Positions 7,188 through 15,135 of a DNA stretch of 64,000 nucleotides are shown in pieces. Under the pieces are notes generated by a model. That model made no database searches and was not told the origin of the DNA. It was given only the letters and a program-made list of their open reading frames with translations. The position numbers and the translations under genes are program-made. The first letter of the stretch is position 1. The number at the start of each line of letters is the position of its first letter. The DNA is from Domibacillus antri (GTDB lineage: Bacteria; Bacillota; Bacilli; Bacillales; Domibacillaceae), in the NCBI RefSeq assembly GCF_001936625.1, contig NZ_MSDU01000010.1:1-64000 (forward strand), given 5' to 3'.

Positions 7188-8060
7188 TCACCGCTTCACA
7201 AAAGATTGGGCACGATAAGACCTGACGATGTCCGAAGCCGTACAGAACCATACATCTGTTTTTTCCATCATGTGTTTAACCGCTTGTTCTAAGTATTTCA
7301 TGCGGAAAGGATGACCGATGACAAAAGGGTGAAGTGGTATCGTCATCACTTTCCCTCTAATTTGACTCTCTTGATGCAATACATCAAACTGATCTTTAAG
7401 GAGCTGTAGATAATCCGGGGCCATATAGCCGCCGCGCAGAAAACATTGAATATCATTTAGCTCGGCAGAATAAGGCACGGAAATAAGTTTTTTACCTGGT
7501 GTCGCCATCTGGTAAGGTTCTTCGTCATTTAACCAATCACAAACATACTCTATTCCGATTTCTTCCAGCAACCTTGGTGTATTCCAAGTCTCCGCGAGCG
7601 CAGGTCCTAACCATCCCTTTGGTCTATAACCTGTCGCCTCTTCGATTATCTTTATTGTTTTACTGATTGTTTCTTTTTCTTCCTTTTCTTCCATCGAACG
7701 AATAGGCTGGGAATTTGCCAAACCGTGAGCTATTATTTCCCAATTTTGTTTTTGTATTTCTTCTATTATTCTTGGATAGTGCTGACAAACATAAGCATTT
7801 AATGCCACCGTTGCTGGTATATTATGTTTATCCAACATTTCCATTATCCTCCAAACCCCTACTCTGGCACCATAATCCCGCCAAGAATAATTGTAAACAT
7901 CTGGAACAAAACCTGCGAATGCGGGATTGACAGAAGTAGAGGGCAGATCGGGTTCAAAATATTCAACATTGAGAACAAAAAGAACCACTAGTTTTTTGTT
8001 TTCTGGCCAGACGATAGGTTTTCTGTCGATAACCGGTTCATAAATTAGAGGGAACTGCAT
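7188..8060 (-). CDS. Polysaccharide deacetylase-fold hydrolase, PuuE allantoinase-like
   Basis: The 290-residue protein has a NodB-type (CE4) fold most like the PuuE group: WRDYGARVGVWRIMEMLDKH near 60-80, EIIAHGLANSQPI near 110, TGYRPKGWLGPALAETWNTP near 145-165, and TIPLHPFVIGHPFR near the C-terminus. PuuE-type enzymes open cyclic amide rings (allantoin, imides), not polysaccharides, and proteins of this group without signal peptides work in the cytoplasm. No signal peptide is seen here. It is the last gene of an operon with an isochorismatase-fold amidohydrolase and an ABC importer. The inference is hydrolysis of an imported cyclic amide or N-acyl compound; substrate unknown. Confidence 0.75.
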   Translation of the reverse strand: MQFPLIYEPVIDRKPIVWPENKKLVVLFVLNVEYFEPDLPSTSVNPAFAGFVPDVYNYSWRDYGARVGVWRIMEMLDKHNIPATVALNAYVCQHYPRIIEEIQKQNWEIIAHGLANSQPIRSMEEKEEKETISKTIKIIEEATGYRPKGWLGPALAETWNTPRLLEEIGIEYVCDWLNDEEPYQMATPGKKLISVPYSAELNDIQCFLRGGYMAPDYLQLLKDQFDVLHQESQIRGKVMTIPLHPFVIGHPFRMKYLEQAVKHMMEKTDVWFCTASDIVRSYRAQSFVKR

Positions 8061-8093
8061 CGCCCATTTCTCCTTTACTCTTACTCTGCTTGT

Positions 8094-8843
8094 TTACCAA
8101 TGTACAATTTTTCTTTCCAATCGAACAAAAATTACATTTAACAAATATCCGATAGCCCCTAGAGTGAAAATGCCAGCATACATATTGGATACCTCAAATG
8201 TCCGTTGCGCCTGCAAAATAAAATAACCTATTCCGTTGTTGGCAGCAACCATTTCTGAAATGACAACCATGATAAGTCCAATTCCAAGACTAATGCGCAG
8301 CCCGGTAAAAATATGTGGAATTGCACATGGAAGAATAATCTTTCTTACAATTTCTCCAGACGTGAGACCGAATGTTCTGCCTGTATCAATCTGCACTTGA
8401 TCTACCTGTCTTACGCCACTAAATGTGTTTAATAAAATAGGGAAAAATGTAGCTGTTGCTATTAAAAATACTTTCATTTCATTTTCAAGCCCTAAAAATA
8501 AAATCGCAATTGGTATATAAGCAGGTGTGGGAATCGGACGAAAAATTTCGACTAAAGGTTCTAACAAAAAGTAAAAGAAGCGGTAATAACCCATCAGCAA
8601 TCCGAAAAAAACCCCAAGTACCGCCGCAATAAAATATCCCATAAACATTCTGTACAGACTTGAACCTAATTGCTGAAACAATTCTCCCGAAACAATTAAA
8701 GTACCCCAAGATTTGAAAACGGAACTAATGGATGGAAAAGATGGGGACTGTACGATACCGAACGTAACAGTCCATTCCCAGAGCAACAGTAAGAAAACAA
8801 TTAATAATACGCCTGATAAACGGCTATGCCATAATTTCTTCAC
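8094..8843 (-). CDS. ABC transporter permease, SsuC/TauC/NrtB type
   Basis: A membrane protein of about 249 residues with six predicted helices carries the permease-ATPase contact loop (LTSGEIVRKIILPCAIPHIF), typical of the sulfonate/nitrate/taurine and pyrimidine-precursor (ThiX-like) importer family. The GTG at 8843 is preferred because AGAGGGGAAATA precedes it and the protein then starts KKLWHSRLSG; an ATG 36 nt upstream overlaps the ATPase gene further. It overlaps the ATPase 3' end by about 20 bp. With the ATPase and the lipoprotein it forms one complete importer. Substrate is inferred from neighbours only: a nitrogen-containing small molecule. Confidence 0.85.
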   Translation of the reverse strand: MKKLWHSRLSGVLLIVFLLLLWEWTVTFGIVQSPSFPSISSVFKSWGTLIVSGELFQQLGSSLYRMFMGYFIAAVLGVFFGLLMGYYRFFYFLLEPLVEIFRPIPTPAYIPIAILFLGLENEMKVFLIATATFFPILLNTFSGVRQVDQVQIDTGRTFGLTSGEIVRKIILPCAIPHIFTGLRISLGIGLIMVVISEMVAANNGIGYFILQAQRTFEVSNMYAGIFTLGAIGYLLNVIFVRLERKIVHW

Positions 8844-9630
8844 TATTTCCCCTCTTTTCCGCATCGAAAATTTCTTCATATAACTGATGCCTATATTTCA
8901 AAAAATTAGGCATTTCCGGTGTGGTTAGTCGTTCCCTCGGATAAGGCAGATCGATCGAAACATCCGCAGCCAAATTACGAGGTGCCCGATTCAACACGAT
9001 GACTCTACTGGATAAGTAAACCGCTTCATCAATATCATGAGTGACAAATAATATCGTAAGCCCCAATTTTGTCCATAAATCTAAAACGAGATCTTGTAAC
9101 GAACCTCTCGTCATAGCATCCACAGCACTGAAAGGCTCATCCATTAACAATACGTCCGGTTCACAAGCCAAGGCTCTTGCTATAGCAACACGCTGCTGCA
9201 TTCCCCCGGAAAGCTGGTGTGTATAATAATCTCTACAATCATAAAGTCCCACCAACTCGATCATCTCGTTGCTTCTCTGCTCTATTTCAGATTTACTCCA
9301 CTTCTTTCTGCTTTCCATTCCGAACTTGACATTTTCTTTTACCGTTTTCCAAGGAAAAATGGACTTATTGTATTGTTGAAATAAGTAGACCATATCAAAC
9401 GGTGGTGCATCGACCTTTTTATTACCTAGTATTACCTCTCCTTCTGCTGCCTCTTGAAGTCCAGCAATAATTTGCAGCATGGTGGATTTCCCGCATCCAG
9501 AAGGTCCAATAATAGATACAAAGCTGCCTTTCTCAATTGGAAAAGAAATTTTGTTCAATATCATTTTGCGCGCTTCACCCACACCAAAATGTTTGCTCAC
9601 CGAATTTACCTGTATATAATTATCTGCCAT
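8824..9630 (-). CDS. ABC transporter ATP-binding protein, SsuB/TauB/NrtD type
   Basis: The 268-residue ATPase has Walker A GPSGCGKST near 42-50, Q-loop YLFQQYNKSIFPWKTV near 90, signature LSGGMQQR near 145, Walker B VLLMDEP near 165 and the H-loop VTHDIDEAV near 197. The motifs are intact, so it should energise import. The ribosome site GGAGGTGCGGATC lies before ATG. It sits between the substrate-binding lipoprotein and the permease in the same operon, with 31 bp to the former. Confidence 0.9.
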   Translation of the reverse strand: MADNYIQVNSVSKHFGVGEARKMILNKISFPIEKGSFVSIIGPSGCGKSTMLQIIAGLQEAAEGEVILGNKKVDAPPFDMVYLFQQYNKSIFPWKTVKENVKFGMESRKKWSKSEIEQRSNEMIELVGLYDCRDYYTHQLSGGMQQRVAIARALACEPDVLLMDEPFSAVDAMTRGSLQDLVLDLWTKLGLTILFVTHDIDEAVYLSSRVIVLNRAPRNLAADVSIDLPYPRERLTTPEMPNFLKYRHQLYEEIFDAEKRGNSEEIMA

Positions 9631-9661
9631 ATGATCCGCACCTCCAAACGCAAAAGTTTAG

Positions 9662-10666
9662 TCACTTAAGTGCTGAAGGAAATAGAACAGATTCTGCATC
9701 CATTTCATCCTTCAATAATTCGTGCTTCTTCATCAGATCCAATAACGCTTGAACGGTGTTTTCATCCACTTTTGAATCCCAAAGTATCGGCATCATTTTG
9801 TTTATTAATGACAGGTCTATTTCTGTATAATCAGCCATGAATTGTTTCGTTTCATCCGGATGACCAGCCAAATATTCATTGGTCTTATTCATAGCCTCCA
9901 CAAATTTCTCAGCCGTTTCTTCATTGTCTTTATACCATTTTTCAGAAGCCCAGAATGCGCCTAGAGGCTGCTTTGGCAGTGATTCCATTGCAGCGTAAGA
10001 AATAATATTGAATGCACCGTTTGTATTCATTTTTGTCGTGAATGGTTCTACATTAAACACAGCATCTACCTGCTTGTTTGATAAGGAATCTTCCATATTT
10101 GAAAACGGGAGTTCGATAAAATCAACCTCATTTTTATCTATACCATTTTCATCTAAAACCTCAGCCACAGAAAGCCACATCTGGCTGCCTATATTGTTAA
10201 CTGCTATTCTTTTCCCTTTAAGTTCCTTTATACTTTTAATTCCACTATCTTTAAGAACAAACAAAGCCTGGGAATCTTTGTCTTGTTCTGCAGCTACTTC
10301 ATTTTGCATGACCATTTTAAAATCGAAGCCTTTTTCATTCGCCTGTATAGCCGGTGAAGGAGTACTAAGAGTGATATCGATTTTGCCCGCACTGACCGCA
10401 GGCAGTAATTCTGCGCCGCCACCCATCTGTGTAAAGGTTACTTTTAGACCCTGTTCCTTAAAATAGCCTAATTTTTCCGCTGCGTATAAATTAGTAAGGG
10501 CACCGATTTTTAACGTTCCTATATTTAATGGCACATCACTGTCAGCCGATGCTTTATCGTCGGGTGCAGAATCAGGAGATTGAGAGTTACTGCAAGCAGT
10601 GGTAAATACTAAAAGTAAAACAAATAGCAGCAGTCGCCCAAATTTAGCTTTTCTACTTATTTTCAT
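9662..10666 (-). CDS. ABC transporter substrate-binding lipoprotein, SsuA/NMT1-like
   Basis: A lipoprotein signal peptide ends in the lipobox TTAC with Cys25. The mature part has the NMT1/SsuA-like periplasmic-binding fold: NIGTLKIGALTNLYAAEKLG at the N-terminus, then KIDITLSTPSPAIQA and LKGKRIAVNNIGSQMWLSVA. In a Gram-positive cell it would be anchored outside the membrane and deliver ligand to the adjacent permease. Relatives bind nitrate, sulfonates, taurine or pyrimidine precursors. The operon hydrolases suggest an amide-type ligand. The ribosome site is AGGGGGAGACAGTA before ATG. Confidence 0.88.
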   Translation of the reverse strand: MKISRKAKFGRLLLFVLLLVFTTACSNSQSPDSAPDDKASADSDVPLNIGTLKIGALTNLYAAEKLGYFKEQGLKVTFTQMGGGAELLPAVSAGKIDITLSTPSPAIQANEKGFDFKMVMQNEVAAEQDKDSQALFVLKDSGIKSIKELKGKRIAVNNIGSQMWLSVAEVLDENGIDKNEVDFIELPFSNMEDSLSNKQVDAVFNVEPFTTKMNTNGAFNIISYAAMESLPKQPLGAFWASEKWYKDNEETAEKFVEAMNKTNEYLAGHPDETKQFMADYTEIDLSLINKMMPILWDSKVDENTVQALLDLMKKHELLKDEMDAESVLFPSALK

Positions 10667-10685
10667 TACTGTCTCCCCCTATTAG

Positions 10686-11312
10686 TTACATAATTTCCAG
10701 CAAATTCTCCAACTTTATTACATCCGCATACTTCATATGCATGTCCAGCAAGCTAACCTTATGAGAAATTTGACTTCTATCACTAACACACTCCTCCGGG
10801 ATCAGTACCGTGAAATTATAAGAAAAAGCATCCACTACACTCGCTCTAACGCAGCCACTGGTGGTTATACCTGTAATGATTAATGTATCAACGCCATGAT
10901 AAATCAGCATATCCACCAAATTGGTTCCAAAGAAAGCACTTGGCCTTCTTTTTTGCAGAATGATTTCATGATCTAAAGGCTTAACTTCATCAACAATTGT
11001 ATTTTCTAACTCACTCTTATCTTCTCCTCCTTTCCACATGCCAATTCCGGAATGATGACTTTCGGTGAAACCCCTCGTGAAAAAAACAGGCATGATTCTT
11101 TCTCTGGCTTTACCTAAGAGAACCGCTGTTGCCCTTGCAGCCGGATAACCGGTTTCTGAGCAGCCAAGCCGAAAACGACTGTCTACAAAACCATAAGTCA
11201 TGTCAACAATTAACAAGGCAGGAACTTTCCCTATTTCTTTGGTGCCGCCCATATTCGCTTTTGAAAACATTTCCTTATCTTTCTCATTTAGCACATCATC
11301 CCATATTGCCAT
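10686..11312 (-). CDS. Isochorismatase-fold amidohydrolase, N-carbamoylsarcosine amidase-like
   Basis: The protein of about 208 residues carries the whole cysteine-hydrolase triad of the family: Asp37 in LLIVDMTYGF, Lys121 in LQKRRPSAFF and Cys154 in ITTSGCVRAS, with the preceding cis-peptide ITGITTSG. Closest in pattern are N-carbamoylsarcosine amidohydrolases and related N-carbamoyl or amide hydrolases that release ammonia and CO2. The start is ATG 11312, with GTGGGGACATTT before it; a TTG-initiated extension is less likely. It sits between the regulator and the importer in one operon, so it probably acts on the imported compound after ring opening. The exact substrate is not readable. Confidence 0.8.
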   Translation of the reverse strand: MAIWDDVLNEKDKEMFSKANMGGTKEIGKVPALLIVDMTYGFVDSRFRLGCSETGYPAARATAVLLGKARERIMPVFFTRGFTESHHSGIGMWKGGEDKSELENTIVDEVKPLDHEIILQKRRPSAFFGTNLVDMLIYHGVDTLIITGITTSGCVRASVVDAFSYNFTVLIPEECVSDRSQISHKVSLLDMHMKYADVIKLENLLEIM

Positions 11313-11343
11313 AAATGTCCCCACTTTCAAAAGATACGTTTAT

Positions 11344-12105
11344 TTATTCACTATCTAAATAGTTGAGAATATCATGAACCGTTAAAACGTCAGCGAACTT
11401 TTGTTCAATGTCAGACAAATTATTTCGATGAACATGCAAATCACGATCGCCCACTGCCTCCAGCGCAACAATAGGCCGGATACCGTATTGAATCGTTTCC
11501 GAGGCAACCGTCCGAACAGAACCGCTTGTAGAAAAACCGCAAATAATTAATGTATCACATTGATTTTTTTCTAAAATCTCCAATAATTCTGTTTGATAAT
11601 AAACAGACACAAATTTAGAGTAAATATGGTAATCATTTTTTTTATTTCTCATTCTTGAATCTAACTCAACCCCATTGGAATTAAGTTCCAGAGCTTCTAT
11701 TCCTTTGATTTTTTTAGACCAGAGAAGCATGCCATCATTATTATCAACATAATAAGAATGGGAAAAAATCACCGGACAATCCGTTTTGTGAGCTTTCGCA
11801 ATAATATTATTAATATTTTCCAGCTCGTTTTCCCAATCTCCGCTTAAGGGTGACTCCTTGCTGGTAAAAGCATTAATACAATCAATGACCAGAACAGCCG
11901 GCTTTTTACCTAAACCAAACTCTCCTGCAAAACCCTTATTTAAATAAAATTGTTCAATTTCTGCTTTTAAATATCTTCTTTGGCCTCCGGGAGTGTAATA
12001 AACTCTAATTCCATATCCCTTTACCTCTTCATCCTTCTCCAAGCGGCGTAAAGTGGCAGTAGAAATCCCTAACAAATTCGCAGCTTCTTTAATTGTCACA
12101 AACAT
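11344..12105 (-). CDS. HTH regulator fused to a catalytically degenerate isochorismatase domain
   Basis: Residues 1-55 form an excisionase/MerR-like winged HTH (TIKEAANLLGISTATLRRLE, then YTPGGQRRYLKAEIE). Residues 65-250 form an isochorismatase fold (AVLVIDCINAF, IYSKFVSVYYQTEL, LIICGFSTSGSVRT). The family Asp (about 75) and Lys (about 164) remain, but the nucleophile Cys is replaced by Ser (about 196, TSGSVRT instead of TSGCVRA), so hydrolysis is unlikely. The inferred role is an activator or repressor whose ligand pocket is a dead enzyme domain sensing the substrate of the active paralogue encoded 31 bp downstream. The start at 12105 follows GGAGGGATGC; an upstream TTG frame has no ribosome site. 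It is the first gene of the operon, with a palindrome 28 bp upstream. Confidence 0.8.
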   Translation of the reverse strand: MFVTIKEAANLLGISTATLRRLEKDEEVKGYGIRVYYTPGGQRRYLKAEIEQFYLNKGFAGEFGLGKKPAVLVIDCINAFTSKESPLSGDWENELENINNIIAKAHKTDCPVIFSHSYYVDNNDGMLLWSKKIKGIEALELNSNGVELDSRMRNKKNDYHIYSKFVSVYYQTELLEILEKNQCDTLIICGFSTSGSVRTVASETIQYGIRPIVALEAVGDRDLHVHRNNLSDIEQKFADVLTVHDILNYLDSE

Positions 12106-12132
12106 ATGCATCCCTCCAACGACCAAAACTTA

Positions 12133-12144
12133 TACAAATTTGTA
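12133..12144. promoter_or_regulatory. TACAAATTTGTA palindrome, putative autoregulatory operator
   Basis: This is a perfect 12-bp palindrome 28 bp upstream of the regulator start, overlapping the likely promoter or leader. It is a natural candidate for binding by the HTH-isochorismatase protein. Nothing else near it would explain the symmetry. Confidence 0.45.
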
Positions 12145-12458
12145 CAAATCAATCATAATTGTAATAGTAAGTGAGGGGGAGGAAATTGTCAACAAAATAT
12201 TCTAATTATTTTTTATATTCAATCAATTATAGAGATTGATCTAATTGTTACCCTTCTTTCACCGCTGACTTTACATGAAGCCAAATTTTACGAACGGAGG
12301 ATACGCCATCAAAAATAGACGACTTGATTTTAAATAGTGTGAGGGCGCGCTATGAGGACCTTCAAATCAATTGGTAATTTTTTCACATACACTCTATGGA
12401 GAGCTGCACGGATCTGGTATGATATAGAAAAGAGGAAAAAGACGGAGATGAAGCCACT
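12145..12458. other. Divergent intergenic region
   Basis: AT-rich, gene-free sequence separates the nitrogen-compound operon (leftward) from the AEC permease (rightward). It contains an inverted repeat ATCAAT-N7-ATTGAT at 12222-12240 and a plausible TATGATATAG -10-like element near 12418 for the rightward gene. No RNA gene or longer repeat is seen. Confidence 0.4.
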
Positions 12459-13364
12459 TTGGACTTATTAATGATTATTTTACCCGCTTTTTTAATTTTC
12501 CTGACCGGGTTTGCCGGACAGAAATGCATCGGCTTTGATATAAAATCGATTTCGATGGCAGCGCTTTATTTAATGTCCCCATTCCTTTCGTTCCGAACCT
12601 TTTATGTCAACGAACTGACAATGGAGTACCTTTATATTATGGTTTTTTGCCTTGCTTTGGCTTTTTTGTTAATTGTGGTGACACTGCTCACCGGTTTAAT
12701 CATGAAAGCAACGCGGCAAAAAATAGCGGCCATGATTTTGGGCGGCGTATTCATGAACAGCGGCAACTACGGAGCGCCGGTTGCATTATTTGCCTTTGGG
12801 GCGGCTGGATTCGATTATGCCGTTATTATTATGGTCTTCCATGCCTTTTTAATGAATACAGTCGGATTGTTTGCGGCATCGTTCGGCGGAGAGGAAGAAA
12901 CAACATGGAAGCAGTCGCTCCAGCGCGTCACGCGGATGCCGGTCCTTCATGGAGCCTTTTTCGGAATCATGCTGCAGCTTTTCAATATACCGATTCCTCC
13001 AACAATTATGGATGCGATCAGCCTAGTAGCGAATGCCTCCATTCCGACTGTCATGCTCGTGCTTGGCATGCAGCTCGCCGTCATTACCACGAAACAGGTC
13101 GCGTACCGGTATGTAAGTTCGGTCGCCGTTATTCGGATGATTGTTTCGCCGCTTTTGGCAATGGGCATCCTATCCTTGATACCTGTGAATGATGTGCTGA
13201 AAGATGTCATGATTTTGCTGGCGGCGATGCCTGCTGCAGCGAATTCAACGATGTTAGCGATTCAATTTGGCACGGAACCGGACCTCGTTTCGTTTACGAC
13301 GCTTGTTACGACTTTAATAAGCATTTTGACGATTCCCCTTGTGCTCTTTTTGCTTGGGGTATAG
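12459..13364 (+). CDS. AEC (auxin efflux carrier) family transporter
   Basis: The protein of about 301 residues has ten predicted helices in two five-helix halves. The N-terminal half carries FMNSGNYGAPVALFAFGAAG near 108-127, the conserved NxGN-type motif, and the C-terminal half carries AAANSTMLAIQFG. AEC proteins of Firmicutes export or exchange organic acids such as malate, or other small molecules. The start is uncertain: TTG 12459 has GGAG about 12 nt upstream, and ATG 12471 is possible. The gene is monocistronic. No neighbour points to a substrate. Confidence 0.82.
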   Translation: MDLLMIILPAFLIFLTGFAGQKCIGFDIKSISMAALYLMSPFLSFRTFYVNELTMEYLYIMVFCLALAFLLIVVTLLTGLIMKATRQKIAAMILGGVFMNSGNYGAPVALFAFGAAGFDYAVIIMVFHAFLMNTVGLFAASFGGEEETTWKQSLQRVTRMPVLHGAFFGIMLQLFNIPIPPTIMDAISLVANASIPTVMLVLGMQLAVITTKQVAYRYVSSVAVIRMIVSPLLAMGILSLIPVNDVLKDVMILLAAMPAAANSTMLAIQFGTEPDLVSFTTLVTTLISILTIPLVLFLLGV

Positions 13365-13384
13365 CGCGAGAGGCATTTTTTTGG

Positions 13385-13960
13385 TTATGGCGCTTTCATA
13401 AACGTCACGGTGCGCGCGGCTGCGTCATACAGCACCCATTCACGCGCACCCCACACGGCGCCAGCGTTAATGCCGTATCTCTTTTTCTTCAAATAAACCG
13501 GGACACCGTACGAAAATGGCAGACGGCGCCCTTTCCTGTAAAGCCCCGCTTCATGACTATGACCGAAAAAGAGAAGCGGCGGTTCGGTTTTCGGCAGCAC
13601 CGGTATCCATTCTTTCGTCCATTTCCACTGATGTCCATGCAGCAAGACGGCGCCGTCAATGACGATCTTCTCCGGTAAATGATTGAAATCATCACGCCCT
13701 GTTACCATCATAATCCGCTCTTCTTGATTCCCGCGCACGGATGGAAATGTAAGCAACGATAAAAATTCGTTTGACCAGACAGCTGCTTCTTCTATTTTTG
13801 ACAACCGGACCACCGACGCTTTCTTTTTCCCAACTGTACATTCAAACAAATCGCCTAGTCCAACCACTTTCGCGTCCGGCGCATGCCGCATAATATGTGC
13901 GAGCACTTCTTTCGTATCTTCTATACTCGAATGCAAATCACCAAGCAATGCATACTTCAT
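13385..13960 (-). CDS. Calcineurin-like metallophosphoesterase
   Basis: The 191-residue protein has the metal-binding motifs in order: GDLHSS (DxH) near 7-12, GLGDLFEC (GDxxE) near 35, RGNQEE near 79, LLHGHQ near 107 and FFGHSHE near 132. The third motif reads GNQE instead of the usual GNHE/D, a change at the residue that normally stabilises the transition state. That could mean altered chemistry. Substrates in the family include diadenosine polyphosphates, cyclic nucleotides and phosphoproteins. It ends 20 bp from the convergent AEC gene. Confidence 0.82.
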   Translation of the reverse strand: MKYALLGDLHSSIEDTKEVLAHIMRHAPDAKVVGLGDLFECTVGKKKASVVRLSKIEEAAVWSNEFLSLLTFPSVRGNQEERIMMVTGRDDFNHLPEKIVIDGAVLLHGHQWKWTKEWIPVLPKTEPPLLFFGHSHEAGLYRKGRRLPFSYGVPVYLKKKRYGINAGAVWGAREWVLYDAAARTVTFMKAP

Positions 13961-14114
13961 TTTTTAAATCACCTTTTATTCATTATTTTACCGTATATTT
14001 CGAATGACCAAATGTACGGGCTGAAACACGAGGGATAAAATGGAAGGAAGAAACCACCGCTCTATTTGAGTAGTTCCTTATTTTTCGGGGATGCTGTTAG
14101 TAAGGAGGTGACCT

Positions 14115-14264
14115 ATGATCATGAATGATTTTACAGTCGCGCACTTATCGTCAGAGCAAATGGAACAATTAAAGAAATTTGAAAATGAATTGGGATGCAC
14201 ATTAGTCGCCTATGAAGAAAAACAAGACCTTAATGAGCAATCACGTCTAGAAAATAGTCCCTAA
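14115..14264 (+). CDS. 49-residue conserved-looking small acidic protein
   Basis: The short gene has an excellent ribosome site (TAAGGAGGTGACCT) directly before ATG and a terminator 22 bp past its stop. The product begins MIMNDFTVAHLSSEQMEQLK, then KFENELGCTLVAYEE, with a single Cys and a predicted helix followed by a strand. Bacillus genomes carry similar 50-60 residue proteins with LSxEQ and ELGxxLxAYE segments, with no known function as far as I recall. Ribosome site, codon pattern and terminator together make it a real gene. Confidence 0.7.
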   Translation: MIMNDFTVAHLSSEQMEQLKKFENELGCTLVAYEEKQDLNEQSRLENSP

Positions 14265-14285
14265 TGCCTCTGTTTGTTCATAAAA

Positions 14286-14309
14286 AAACCGCCTCAGTTT
14301 TGGCGGTTT
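14286..14309. terminator. Bidirectional terminator
   Basis: AAACCGCC pairs with GGCGGTTT around an 8-nt loop, with TTTAATT on the plus side and TTTTTTTA on the minus side. It serves the small gene at 14115 (plus) and the DsbA-like gene at 14338 (minus). Confidence 0.8.
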
Positions 14310-14337
14310 AATTAATGATTCTTTTTTTTGAGCCCGA

Positions 14338-15033
14338 TCATTCTTTACTGTCAAGACCGGTACAGTCATCTTCCTCGCACCACTCTGTTTTAGATGCCGT
14401 TACCTGCTCTTCCGATGCCACTTTCTGGAGAACCTGCAAAAATGACTCTACAGACTGCGCACCTGACACGGCGTACTTTTCATTAAATACAAAAAATGGA
14501 ACACCCTGCACGCCCACTTGACGCGCTTCCTCTTGATCCGCCCGCACCTGCTCGCTGTATCGGCCGCTTTCGAGCACATTCAATGCCTCTTCTTTAAGGA
14601 GGCCGGCTTCTTCCGCTAATTGAGCGAGTGTTTCAAAGTCTGCTATATGCTTCGATTCGGTAAAGTATGCTTTCAGCACGCGTTCTGTGAATGCCGTCAT
14701 TTTCCCCTTTTCTTTTGCAAAGTGCGATAGACGATGTGCATCATGCGTATTCGCCAGTATTAGTGTATCCATTTGATAATCAAGTCCGGTTTCTTTTGCC
14801 TGACCCGTTAATTGACTGTTCATCGCTTTCGCTTGTTCACGCGTCATTCCATATTTCCCGGCCAGCATGTCATGAACGTCCTGATCTGCTTTTTTCGGCG
14901 CATTTGGATCGAGCTCAAAACTGCGAAATTCGATATCTACCTTTCCTTCAAACTGCTGAACTGCTTGTTCAAAACGACGCTTTCCAATATAGCAAAATGG
15001 ACACGCAAAGTCCGACCAAATTTCTACTTTCAT
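14338..15033 (-). CDS. DsbA-family oxidoreductase, FrnE-like
   Basis: The predicted 231-residue cytoplasmic protein starts MKVEIWSDFACPFCYIGKRR: a thioredoxin-fold strand followed by the CPFC active site near 11-14. A helical insertion and the cis-Pro loop VQGVPFFVFN near 170 follow, as in FrnE/2-hydroxychromene isomerase-like DsbA proteins. There is no signal peptide. Such proteins act as disulfide isomerases or glutathione/bacillithiol-linked oxidoreductases under oxidative stress. AAAGGAGTTGGACAAAG precedes the chosen ATG; an earlier in-frame start lacks a ribosome site. The C-terminus holds an extra Cys (EEDDCTGLD). Confidence 0.88.
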   Translation of the reverse strand: MKVEIWSDFACPFCYIGKRRFEQAVQQFEGKVDIEFRSFELDPNAPKKADQDVHDMLAGKYGMTREQAKAMNSQLTGQAKETGLDYQMDTLILANTHDAHRLSHFAKEKGKMTAFTERVLKAYFTESKHIADFETLAQLAEEAGLLKEEALNVLESGRYSEQVRADQEEARQVGVQGVPFFVFNEKYAVSGAQSVESFLQVLQKVASEEQVTASKTEWCEEDDCTGLDSKE

Positions 15034-15135
15034 CTTTGTCCAACTCCTTTTCTTAAGAGTAGGACACATTTAATTGAAGCGCAAATCATAAGCCCGCAGC
15101 CATTTATAAGAGATATTCCATTCTTTTCAATGTGT

